This document shows positions 16,669-26,395 of a stretch of DNA of 64,000 nt, piece after piece (the first letter of the stretch is position 1; each line of letters opens with the position of its first letter). This DNA is from Polaribacter filamentus. GTDB taxonomy: Bacteria; Bacteroidota; Bacteroidia; Flavobacteriales; Flavobacteriaceae. The DNA lies in the NCBI RefSeq assembly GCF_002943715.1, contig NZ_MQUA01000013.1:2101001-2165000 (forward strand), in the 5' to 3' direction. The notes under the pieces were generated by a model. It saw only the letters and a program-made list of their open reading frames with translations, was not told where the DNA came from and did not search any database. A program made the position numbers and the translations under genes.

Positions 16669-18447
16669 GTGTTGTTTGTGTCTTGCTCTCTTTTTGGGGT
16701 GGGCGTATTCGCTCAGACATCCACGCCAACTGTAACTTGGGATTCCGACGATGGTTCAGTTACGGTTGTTGGAGAAAAGACGTTTATTTATACATCAGAA
16801 AATTCAAATTCACCAACAAATATAGTGTTACATGTTGGTCAAGTTTGTCCAATGCCGAAATCAGGTATTCCTCGTGGTATTATGGTAAGTGGTATTGCTA
16901 ATCCTGTGGTTCATACTTCACCCGAAATAAAAGATTTTTCTATTAGTGGAGATGGTGTTCAGTTATTTGTCAATTATTATGACCTTTATAAAAATGAGAA
17001 ACTAAAACCTATTTACGGGACATTTGCTACTGAAGATGCATCTAATTATCAAGAAGGATACTGGTTATCAAATTCTAGTTATTTAAACAAAGAATTAGAT
17101 TCAAAGAGTATTCGTGATCTAATGTTTGTAAATAGACCTGTTGGCATATTCTATAATTATAATACACCAACAAAACTTAAAAAATTTTCTCCTAAAAGTA
17201 TTCGCCCTGTTTACATAGAGGTAAAAGTAAAAAACGCCACCCTCCATTCATTAAACATCCCAGGAATAGGCGAAAAAACCGCTGCGCAACTCTTTAATGA
17301 TCCTAATATTTTTACTGCACATCTCACTCAAATTAAGACTGTCTTTGAAAACCCTCAAAGTTATAATTATTCTATTGTTGCAGCACATAGAGGGTATTGG
17401 GCAGAACCAGGTGTACCTGAGAATACTATTGAAGCTTTTCATCGTGCTTATGAGATAGGTGCCGATTTAATTGAAATTGATGTAAGGCAAACTAGTGATG
17501 GTACACCTGTTGCTTGCCATGATGAATATTTGTATAGGCTTTACGATATAACAGATTTAGCACATGAAAAAAACATTAATATAGATTCCTTAAAAATTGG
17601 ACAGATTACTGTTACAGAATTTAAAGCTTTAAATACAAAAGATAGGTTTGGATCAGATCTAAACATACATCCCAATACTATTGAAGAAATTCTTGATGAG
17701 TTTAAGCATCATCTTATTTCCTTAGATATTAAAGATGAGAATAAAGGGTCTAAATTATTATGGTCTGAAAGTTTTAAAAAATGTTTGCTATTGGCTCAAT
17801 CTAAAGGTGTTTTAGGTAATATGGTAATTAAGGGGAGTATGTCGGCAACAGGTGTCACTGCTTTATTTACTGAGGTAAATAATGATATTACAATAAATAA
17901 TGACCCTCAAAAAATAATTGACTTTACTAAATTTTATTTCACCCCTGTAATGTATGGTAGATTTAATAGTGATGGTTCTCGAATAGATCCTGCCGTTAGT
18001 CAGGCTGAATGGGAATCATACATTACATCAAGTCAAATAAAAGCTGTAGAATGCCATTTTAAAGTGGCAACAGACCCTTTGTTGATGGTGGTAGGGACAC
18101 AACAGAGCTATGTTGATTGGTTACATGGCAATCATATAAGGGTAGGAATCTATAATTTTTATGCCGATGTGCCTACTGGAGTATTAACAATGGAGACAAA
18201 TGGATCATTAGGTGTCAGAGAATATACGCCAGATATAAATTATGACACAACTTATGTCGTCCCAGTTGGTTATGATGACCCAGCTAACCCGCAAATTAAA
18301 CTTAGAATTAAACTTACAGATAACCGTGGTAATTTAGATTGGTGTATAGGTATTGGAAAACCAAATTACTTTATTTACGACCGTCCAGTTATGCTTATGG
18401 ATATGCTGGAAGCTTTTGGTATGAGAAATTTAATTGTAAAGCAGTAA
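16669..18447 (+). CDS. secreted glycerophosphodiester phosphodiesterase with novel N-terminal domain
   Basis: 592 residues from GTG 16669. The real start is probably ATG 16646: adding one A to the run at 16649-16653 gives MKKLIIKTVLFVSCSLFGVG, a proper signal peptide. Residues up to about 230 form an unassigned domain (VTWDSDDGSVTVVGEKTFIY and following). The GDPD domain follows (AAHRGYW, PENTIEAF, LIEIDVRQTSDGTPVACHDE) with the catalytic His/Arg, Glu, Asp and second His. It should hydrolyse glycerophosphodiesters or related phosphodiesters outside the cytoplasm. It lies between the repeat protein and a T9SS protein. Confidence 0.82.
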   Translation: MLFVSCSLFGVGVFAQTSTPTVTWDSDDGSVTVVGEKTFIYTSENSNSPTNIVLHVGQVCPMPKSGIPRGIMVSGIANPVVHTSPEIKDFSISGDGVQLFVNYYDLYKNEKLKPIYGTFATEDASNYQEGYWLSNSSYLNKELDSKSIRDLMFVNRPVGIFYNYNTPTKLKKFSPKSIRPVYIEVKVKNATLHSLNIPGIGEKTAAQLFNDPNIFTAHLTQIKTVFENPQSYNYSIVAAHRGYWAEPGVPENTIEAFHRAYEIGADLIEIDVRQTSDGTPVACHDEYLYRLYDITDLAHEKNINIDSLKIGQITVTEFKALNTKDRFGSDLNIHPNTIEEILDEFKHHLISLDIKDENKGSKLLWSESFKKCLLLAQSKGVLGNMVIKGSMSATGVTALFTEVNNDITINNDPQKIIDFTKFYFTPVMYGRFNSDGSRIDPAVSQAEWESYITSSQIKAVECHFKVATDPLLMVVGTQQSYVDWLHGNHIRVGIYNFYADVPTGVLTMETNGSLGVREYTPDINYDTTYVVPVGYDDPANPQIKLRIKLTDNRGNLDWCIGIGKPNYFIYDRPVMLMDMLEAFGMRNLIVKQ

Positions 18448-18489
18448 TCTGCAATAAGCCAAATACATTCATTAAAATAATAACAAATT

Positions 18490-19746
18490 ATGAAACAAAA
18501 TAATAGTAATATAAAATTATTAATTAAACAGCCAAAATATTCAATTTTAATTATTTGTTTATTATTGAGTTCAATTAGTGGACTTTCACAAACAACAACA
18601 GAATTACTTTTAAACTATGAATTTAACCCATCTAGTTTAGGCGAAGAGTCGGAAACACGTAATTTTGTTAATGGTGTATCAAAATATAATGTAGTTCCTG
18701 CAAAAATTAAGGGTTTTTTAACTTATCAAGGTCAAAATTTGATAAATTTTCGTGATAGTGGTTTAGGCGGTCTAAAGGGGCTAAATGGAATGGCAACTAA
18801 TAATAATGATACGGAAATATCTAATTTGTTTAATCCTGAGAGTAGTAGTTTTACTATAATTACAAGGATCTTAATTGATAATACTTTTAATGATGATTAT
18901 AGCAAAAATATTTTTTGGTTTGAAGGTGCTAATGGGAATCCTATTTTTGGATTAGAACGCTATAAACAACAATTAGTATTTGATAGATATGTTCGTTCTC
19001 CACCTCTTGTTGCAACTGATCTTCCATCTCTTGAACCTATTAAGAGTACATGGAAGTTTAATTTATGGGAGCCTAAACAATTTGATAGTAATGACAGCAC
19101 TGAAGATTTCAGATTCTACTATATTGCCATTTCTGTTTCAAAAAATCTTTTTCGTGTTAAGGTATTTCAACCAGGATATGATCCCAGCGCATATGCTAAA
19201 ACTGCCAATAACCCTAACGGTAACAATTGTGGAAGGTGCGAGCTGGTCTATCTGGGAGGCCAAACGTTGAAAGCTAACGAAGTGAGTCAATTTGGTTTTG
19301 GTGGTTTTGGTGATACTAGTACTTTTGCCAATGCATCTATTTATGCTATGGATTTTTTTAGGGTTTATGGAGGAGAAATGACCTTTGATGACATTGATGC
19401 GCAATACAATACGGATCTTGCAAATAATTTTGCAAAATCAGGAAATGGTAAAACCAAAGAAACGCTGGGTTTAACCCCAGAAGAATCGGTATTTGCAATG
19501 CATATTTATCCTAATCCTACTTCTGGTAAGTTTACTTTAAATTTTACTTTATTAAATCAAGATAAAATAGATTATAATTTGTACAGCCTTGATGGGAAAG
19601 AAGTATTGACTAATACAGGGCAGGTTTTTGGTTCGGGCATACATAATCTAGAAATAGATGCTAGCCATTTAGCTTCGGGAATCTATTTTTTAAATGTAAA
19701 GAGCGGAGAACATTTAACTAAAATATATAAAATTATAATTGAATAG
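18490..19746 (+). CDS. LamG-like secreted protein with T9SS type-A sorting domain
   Basis: 418 residues. An N-terminal signal segment (about 15-35) is followed by a LamG/concanavalin-like beta-sandwich (about 40-310, with SSSFTIITRILIDN and YYIAISVSKNLFRVKVF). The C-terminal T9SS domain (about 338-418) has IYPNPTSGKFTLNF and LASGIYFLNV. It is probably a surface or secreted carbohydrate- or lipid-binding partner of the GDPD protein 42 bases upstream. No catalytic motif was seen. Confidence 0.72.
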   Translation: MKQNNSNIKLLIKQPKYSILIICLLLSSISGLSQTTTELLLNYEFNPSSLGEESETRNFVNGVSKYNVVPAKIKGFLTYQGQNLINFRDSGLGGLKGLNGMATNNNDTEISNLFNPESSSFTIITRILIDNTFNDDYSKNIFWFEGANGNPIFGLERYKQQLVFDRYVRSPPLVATDLPSLEPIKSTWKFNLWEPKQFDSNDSTEDFRFYYIAISVSKNLFRVKVFQPGYDPSAYAKTANNPNGNNCGRCELVYLGGQTLKANEVSQFGFGGFGDTSTFANASIYAMDFFRVYGGEMTFDDIDAQYNTDLANNFAKSGNGKTKETLGLTPEESVFAMHIYPNPTSGKFTLNFTLLNQDKIDYNLYSLDGKEVLTNTGQVFGSGIHNLEIDASHLASGIYFLNVKSGEHLTKIYKIIIE

Positions 19747-19880
19747 CTTTCTTTTCATAAGTCTGAAAAATTTTAAACCGAATAAGTCACCTATTACTAA
19801 TGGTTTATATAGAGAATGAATTATCAATAACATTTTGAAAGTTTTTATTTTAAGAAAAGGATAAAAAAAAGACTATTATT

Positions 19881-20034
19881 AACAAAAGGTTTTATGGCGC
19901 TTTAGATGAAGATCAGCCTATTGAGGACATATTAGAGATTATGAAAAAACATAACATAATTTCAAGCTATAAAGTAAACGGTAAAAAATAGTTATAAAAT
20001 AAATTAATAATAACAACTAAATATTTAAAAAGAT
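19881..20034 (+). repeat. direct repeat 2: fecR tail fragment upstream of susC
   Basis: It encodes KRFYGALDEDQPIEDILEIM, then KKHNIISSYKVNGKK, the end of a second fecR, broken by one missing A and lacking its beginning. It shows where the ancestral fecR ended before susC and marks the right edge of the 5.8-kb insert. Confidence 0.8.
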
Positions 20035-20066
20035 GAAAAAATAAAACAATTTTATTAAAAATAAAA

Positions 20067-20114
20067 GAGGGTACGAAGTACAAACATTTCGAGGTGTAAT
20101 AAACTTCGTCCCTC
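20067..20114 (+). promoter_or_regulatory. conserved hairpin in the susC leader (cassette 1)
   Basis: GAGGG plus ACGAAGT (20067-20079, one bulged T) pairs with ACTTCGT plus CCCTC (20103-20114) across a 23-base loop. It lies about 43 bases before the susC start. An equivalent hairpin at 46514-46558 keeps the pairing with a compensating T-A to C-G change, which supports an RNA structure. Function is unknown; attenuation or mRNA stability are possible. Confidence 0.6.
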
Positions 20115-20156
20115 AAGTGCGTATTAATTAATATTAAACTAACACAAAGCAAATTT

Positions 20157-23100
20157 ATGGAAATTAATTTTATTAATGTCCGTTCTCTAATTCGAAAACG
20201 GCTGCTAATTTTTATCATGAGAACATTTATCTTCTTACTATGTACTTCAGTTTTTGGTTTTTCTTCAGTGAATAGTTTTTCTCAAGAAAAAGTTATAATT
20301 GATTCGGATCAGGAGGTTTCTGTACATCAGGTTTTTAGGATTATCAAAAAACAAACAAAATACCAATTCGTATATTCTGAAGATTTGTTTAAGGATGCAC
20401 CAAAAGTTAGATTAAAGAAGGGAGTTATAACCTTAGAAAAACTGTTAAATCTTATCCTTTCAGACAGTAATCTTGATTTTAAATTATCCGAAAACAATAT
20501 TATTGAGTTTGAGGATAATAATTTAATATCAACTAAAGAAAATAAAACTCAAGGAGTTCAAATATCTGGGGTAGTAACAGATAAAAGTGGAGAACCTTTG
20601 CCAGGTGCAACTATTATAGAAAAAGGAACATTAAGTGGTGCTCAATCAGATTTTTATGGCAAATTTACTTTATCAATTTCAGACAAAAATGCCATACTTG
20701 TAATTTCCTATTTAGGCTTTGCAAGACAAGAAATACCAGTTAATGGACAATCAAATATTACCATTGTTTTAATAGAGGATACAGCAAGCTTAGGTGAAGT
20801 TGTTGTAATCGGCTATGGTGCACAGAACCAAACAAAAATTTCGGGTTCTATTGCAAAAGCAGATATTGAAGAACTTCAAGATTTTCCAACCTCTAATTTT
20901 GATCAAGCTCTTGCAGGAAAAATGGCAGGTGTACAAGTTTTACAAACAACAGGCGAACCAGGTAGAGAATTATCTATAAAGATAAGGGGGACAAGTACGC
21001 TTACTGCTGGCGCAGAACCATTATATGTGGTTGATGGTGTTCCTATAGAAGATTCAGGTAAAGCCACTGAAATTGTAAATATGGAAGATATAGCGTCTAT
21101 TCAGGTACTAAAAGATGCCGCTTCTGCTGCTATTTATGGATCTCGAGGAGGTAATGGTGTTGTTATTATCACTACTAAAAAAGGAAAAAAAGGTAAAATG
21201 CGTGTTAATTTTAACCACTCTTCAGGGTTTCAAAAATTATCAAAAAAAATAGATATGATGGATGCATATCAATATGCAGAATTATCCAAAGAAGGTCATG
21301 ATGCAGCTTACTTGCAAGAAGTTCCAACAGGAGATAGTAATGATCCTAACAGTGTAAGACCTGCAGGGTATCATAAAATACCCGAGGAATTGTTCCCTTA
21401 TCTCAATGGCGAGGACGGCTTAACAAATACAGACTGGCAAGATCAAATTTATAGATCATCCCAAATTCAAAGGTATAACTTGTCTATAAGTGGGGTAATG
21501 AAAAAATGACTTATTTTATTTCAGCAAACCATTCTAAACAAGAAGGTATAATTATAAATTCTGACTATCAAAAAACTGGATTAAGAGCTAATATTGGAAT
21601 TACTTCAGGGAAATTCAAAATTGGATTAAATTTAGTGCCTTCCTTTACAGTTGAAAACAGAGTGAATGCTAACGATGCTTGGCACAGAGATGGTGTGGTT
21701 CAAGCGGCATTGGCCTATTCTCCAACATGGCCAGTTTATAATTTAGATGGTAGTTTTAATTACCAAGGAAATGGTTTTTGGAGAACACCTGTAGATTACC
21801 AACACAACGAAATAGTAAACCCGGTTGCGTTGGCTACCCTAACAAAGAACGAAATACTACACAATAATATACTAGGTAACTTATTTGTTGAATATGAATT
21901 ACTTGATGACTTAAAGTTAAAATCATCATTCTCTGCGAACTATAACAATTATAAGAATGAGTTTTATCTGCCTAAAGAATTAGAGACTAGAGGAAGAAAT
22001 AATTTTGGTAGGCTTTCAAATCCAAGTGCACGGTTCACCGATGTGAACATATATAACTGGACTGTAGAAAACACTATAAATTATAAAAGAAGTATTGAAG
22101 ATCATAATTTTGATTTTTTAGGAGGTATTACAGCACAAAAGAGAAGTAGTAATACACATCGTACTGAAGCCTCTGTTACTTTTGATACACCTGTTAATAA
22201 TGCCAATCAAGTTCTTAATGCAGACCAAGAAACGAGAAACTCTGATATAGATTTACAAGAATGGTCTTTATACTCTTTGTTGGCTAGGATGCAATATGAC
22301 TTTGCAGGTAAATACTTATTGTCTGCCTCATTTAGAGCGGATGCTTCATCTCGATTTGGAACAGATTCTAAATGGGGTCGTTTCCCTTCTGTTTCCGTTG
22401 GATGGAGAATATCTCAAGAAGAGTTTTTAAAAGAGTTAAATTGGATTGATGAGTTAAAAATTAGAGCTAGTTATGGATTAACTGGGAATTTTAATATAGG
22501 CAACTATGAGCAAATACCTGCAATTAATAGTGATCCTTATGTAATAGGAGTACCTGGGCAAATTCAAACAGGGTTTAGACCAACGCAAATAGCAAATCCT
22601 GATTTGTCTTGGGAAACTACTAAAATGTCCAATATAGGAATAGATGTAGAATTATTTAATAGACAATTAGAATTTTCTATTGAGTACTACAATGCCAATA
22701 CTTCAGATTTATTATTAGAAGTACCTGTTCCTGAGATTACTGGGTTTACATCAGCCCTACAAAATATTGGCGAGGTTAATAACAAAGGCTTTGAGTTTTC
22801 TTTAAACTTATCACCTAGACTAGGAGAGAAGTTTAAATGGACTTCTAATATAAATTTATCTATAAACCGAAATGAAGTTGTTGCATTAGGTCCTAATAAT
22901 ACTGATATTATTACAACGGATGCTGGTAATACATTTTTTCTTACTCGAGTGGGAGAATCTATAGGTTCTTATTATTTACTAGTACAAGATGGTATTTTCT
23001 CTACTCAAGAAGAATTAGACCAATATCCCCATTTTGAAAATACCCAAGTTGGAGATTTTAGATTTGTTGATGTTGATGGTGATGGTATTTTAGATCCAAG

Positions 23101-23638
23101 TGCAGATAGGGCAATTGTTGGTAATTTTGCGCCAGATTTCACATATGGCTTTTCTAATGGATTTAAATATAAAGGTATTGATTTAAATATTGCCTTTCAA
23201 GGGAGTTATGGTGGCGAAATTCTAAACTTATCAAGACGTTATCTGGCCGCAGGGGAAGGTAATTTTAACAATACCACAGAATTATTAAACAGATGGCAGT
23301 CAGAAGCTGAACCAGGAGATGGTAATACCAATAGAGCTAACAGAAAAGCTAGTGGAAACAATGCTAGAGGTTCTTCATTCCATGTAGAAGATGGTAGTTA
23401 TTTAAGACTTCAAAATATATCTTTTGGCTATTCTTTGCCGCAACCTGTGCTAGAAAAATTAAATATCTCTAAGCTCAGAATATTTTTAACAGGAAACAAT
23501 ATACATACTTGGACAGACTATACGGGCTACAATCCCGAAGTTAATTTAAGAAGTGGAAGTCAATTGTCTCCGGGAGTAGATTATGGGGTCTACCCTTTAG
23601 CAACAACTTATTCGTTAGGTGTAAATGTATCATTTTAA
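20157..23638 (+). pseudogene. SusC-like TonB-dependent receptor with STN domain (cassette 1), one frameshift
   Basis: The first part reads to a stop at 21509 and the rest continues in another frame to 23638. One extra G in the run at 21492-21495 restores SGGNEK...YFIS, matching the intact homologue at 46603. In order: signal (MRTFIFLLC...), STN domain (about residues 50-110, VHQVFRIIKKQTKYQFVYSE), carboxypeptidase-like domain (ISGVVTDKSGEPLPGATI), TonB plug (VVIGYGAQ, then PLYVVDGVPI) and a 22-strand barrel. The STN domain fits sigma/FecR trans-envelope signalling. It forms an outer-membrane importer with the SusD 12 bases downstream. It is functional only if the frameshift is a sequencing error. 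Confidence 0.88.
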
Positions 23639-23650
23639 AAAATTTAACTT

Positions 23651-25005
23651 ATGAAAAACAGTATATATAAATACCTCGTAATTATAACAATTTTTACGAG
23701 TTGCAGTAAAGAATTCACTGAATTATCTCCTGAGAATTTTTTAAATGCCCAAGAATTTTATAAAACAAAAGATGATTTTAACTCAGCAGTGATTGCTGCC
23801 TATGCAAAATTACAAACCCATGTAAGTCTATATTTTGAACTAGAGTATCGTTCTGATAATCTTAATATTCTAGCACCAACGGCAGGAACACAGGATAGAT
23901 TTGATTTAAATGAATTTAAGATGACTACTGCAAATGGCATAGTTCAAGATGCATGGAGGATTTATTATAATCAAATATTTCGTTGTAATGTTATAACAGA
24001 TAATATTACTGATACAAACTTCGATTTAAAAAATCAATATGAAGCAGAAGCCAAATATTTAAGGGCTTTAACCTATTTTAACATTGTTAGACTATGGGGA
24101 GATGCACCTTTAGTGCTATCTCAAGTAAGTCCAGAAGACGCCTTGAGTGTACCAAAAAGTACAACTACTGAAATTTATGAGGCTATTGAAGCAGATCTTG
24201 TATTTGCGGTCACAAATTTGCCTACATCTGCTAGTGGTTTTGGTAGAGCCACTTCTGGAGCTGCTAAAGCATTGTTAGGTAAAGTATATTTAACTGAAAG
24301 AAAATACACAGAGGCCATTTCTATATTAAATGAAATTGTCAGTAAGTATACTTTACTGCCAGAGGTTACTGATGTTTTTGATACTGATAATAAATTAAAT
24401 AACGAAATTATTTTTTCCATCCGTTTTGACAAAGAAATACCTGATGAAAATCATAGTTTATGGTTGGGTGTTTCAGATGTTTCCACAGCAGATTTAAGTA
24501 CAAAGTTAATTGATGCTTATAATGTGTTAGATGCTAGAAAATTTTTAGCAGATTATCAATCTAATGGAAGTTTATTTGCCCCGGTAAATTTCTAGATACA
24601 GAATCTACTGCAACAAGGCGTTTTGGTAACGACTATATTTTATTGCGTTATGCAGATGTATTATTGATGATAGCAGAAGCGCAAAATGAAATAGGGTATC
24701 AAAGTGCAGGAGTGGCATTTAATTACTTAAATGATATAAGAGAACGAGCTGGTTTAACAGCACTAACAGCCACAGAGGTTCCAAATCAATCAACCTTTAG
24801 AGATGTCATTTTAAATGAACGTTTCTTAGAATTTCCTTATGAAGGACACCGCTGGTTTGATTTGACAAGAACCCAAACTGCAAAGGCAGAAATGGAACTA
24901 TTAGGAAAAACAGTACAGAGTCATCAATTATTGTGGCCTATTCCTCAAGCAGAAATTGAAAAAGTTAATAACCCTAATATTTTAGGGCAAAACCCAGGCT
25001 ATTAA
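23651..25005 (+). pseudogene. SusD-like surface lipoprotein (cassette 1), one frameshift
   Basis: Lipoprotein signal ending FTSCSKEF, then SusD-type TPR repeats (EAEAKYLRALTYFNIVRLWG) and C-terminal SusD region (GNDYILLRYADVLLMIAEAQ, EFPYEGHRWFDL). The frame breaks after LFAP: one extra C in the run at 24579-24582 gives APGKFLDTES, as in the intact copy (APSKFFDTES). It should cap the SusC barrel and select the substrate. Overall similarity to the SusD at 50098 is high. Confidence 0.88.
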
Positions 25006-25017
25006 TAATATAAATAG

Positions 25018-26349
25018 ATGATGAAAAATATAAACTTTGTTTTTGTATTAATTACGATGCTTTTTATTAGTAATTGCACTTCAGATAAACCTTTAGTAGA
25101 TCCAAATAATGAAAATAGTGGAAGCGAATCAATTAATACCACGATTTCTTTAGAGTTTAATGCCAATTACGATTTAATTTGGAGTGACTCAAAAGTAAAA
25201 GACAGGAATTTTCATCTTCTTACAATAATTGAGCAAATACAAACCATATCTAAAGTTATCGAATCAGATGTTGTTTTCTCTAACTATTTAAAAACAAGTC
25301 AAGCAAGATTAAGAGCTGTATCAGAAGCTTCTAACCCAACTGCTCAAAGTTATGCGAATGCTTTAAAATTTTCTGAAAATGAAATTACTGCACTTTCTGA
25401 AAATTTTAAAGAACTGGTTAAAAAATCAAGGGTGTTACATAATATGGTTAAAGAGCATATGGGACCGTCTGGTGCTTTTCAGCAGTTTTCTGAAGTTACA
25501 AATAGTTACAGGGTAATACAATTAGCTTTTGTAGAGGCAGCTCATGGGATTAATAACATTATAGATGTATATGCGGCGGGTCAAGATCCCAAATATCCAG
25601 AAATAGATAAAGTGAGTTTTGATGTAAATAGTGCAGCATACCTATCTAAATTAAAGACTGAGGTGGATGCTTTAAATCAAGCAAACCATAAATTATTTTT
25701 TCAACCATTTTTGAAATTTGCTTTAAGAGTATTAGCTTTAAATAATCGAGATGAAGCAGGTCGTTACTACCCTTTAGAAGATGGTGAAAATAAAGCAACT
25801 ATAGAATACATAAAGACAATTAATTGGAATGAATATGAGTATGCTTTAGCTCTCGCTTTGGGTGATGGGCCTAATGAGCCAAATGATTTACCAAACATAA
25901 GTATTGGAGGTATGAGAAATGCAGATCAAGCTGTTGAGCTTTATCAACAAGGTAGGGTACCGTTAATTATGCTTTCGGGTGGGCATGTTAAGCCATTTCA
26001 GGTTGAATACAGTGAAGGCATTGAAATGAAAAAATATATCATAGATAAGTACAGTATTCTTGAGAATAGAATATTAGTCGAAACACAAGCAAGACATACC
26101 ACAACCAATATGAGAAATACTGGAAGATTAATTTTTCGTTATGGGATTCCTTCAAATAAAAAATCAGTTGTAACAAGTTCAGAATCACACATTAACACTA
26201 TCGAATCTAGTAATTTTAATGTACGATCTATAAATGAGATGAACCACATTCCTGCAGAAATTTACAATAGAATTTCCAATATTTATTTGGAGTTTACTTC
26301 TAAAATAGAAGTTTTACATTTAGATAGTTCTGATCCTTTAGATCCCTAG
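25018..26349 (+). CDS. DUF218 (YdcF/SanA-like) lipoprotein of the SusCD locus
   Basis: 443 residues; the start could be either of two adjacent ATGs. Lipoprotein signal ends LFISNCTS. A helical region (about 35-260) of unknown family precedes a DUF218 domain (about 270-420: YEYALALALGDG, then LIMLSGGHV, a conserved ETQARHTTTNMRNTGRLIF and SSESH). DUF218 proteins such as SanA and ElyC act in the cell envelope, but their reaction is unclear. It starts 12 bases after susD and so probably belongs to the same transcript. A role in handling the phosphodiester substrate is only a guess. Confidence 0.78.
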   Translation: MMKNINFVFVLITMLFISNCTSDKPLVDPNNENSGSESINTTISLEFNANYDLIWSDSKVKDRNFHLLTIIEQIQTISKVIESDVVFSNYLKTSQARLRAVSEASNPTAQSYANALKFSENEITALSENFKELVKKSRVLHNMVKEHMGPSGAFQQFSEVTNSYRVIQLAFVEAAHGINNIIDVYAAGQDPKYPEIDKVSFDVNSAAYLSKLKTEVDALNQANHKLFFQPFLKFALRVLALNNRDEAGRYYPLEDGENKATIEYIKTINWNEYEYALALALGDGPNEPNDLPNISIGGMRNADQAVELYQQGRVPLIMLSGGHVKPFQVEYSEGIEMKKYIIDKYSILENRILVETQARHTTTNMRNTGRLIFRYGIPSNKKSVVTSSESHINTIESSNFNVRSINEMNHIPAEIYNRISNIYLEFTSKIEVLHLDSSDPLDP

Positions 26350-26395
26350 AAGAGTGATGTTAAAATAATAAAATATAAACTTAAAAAAGATACAC

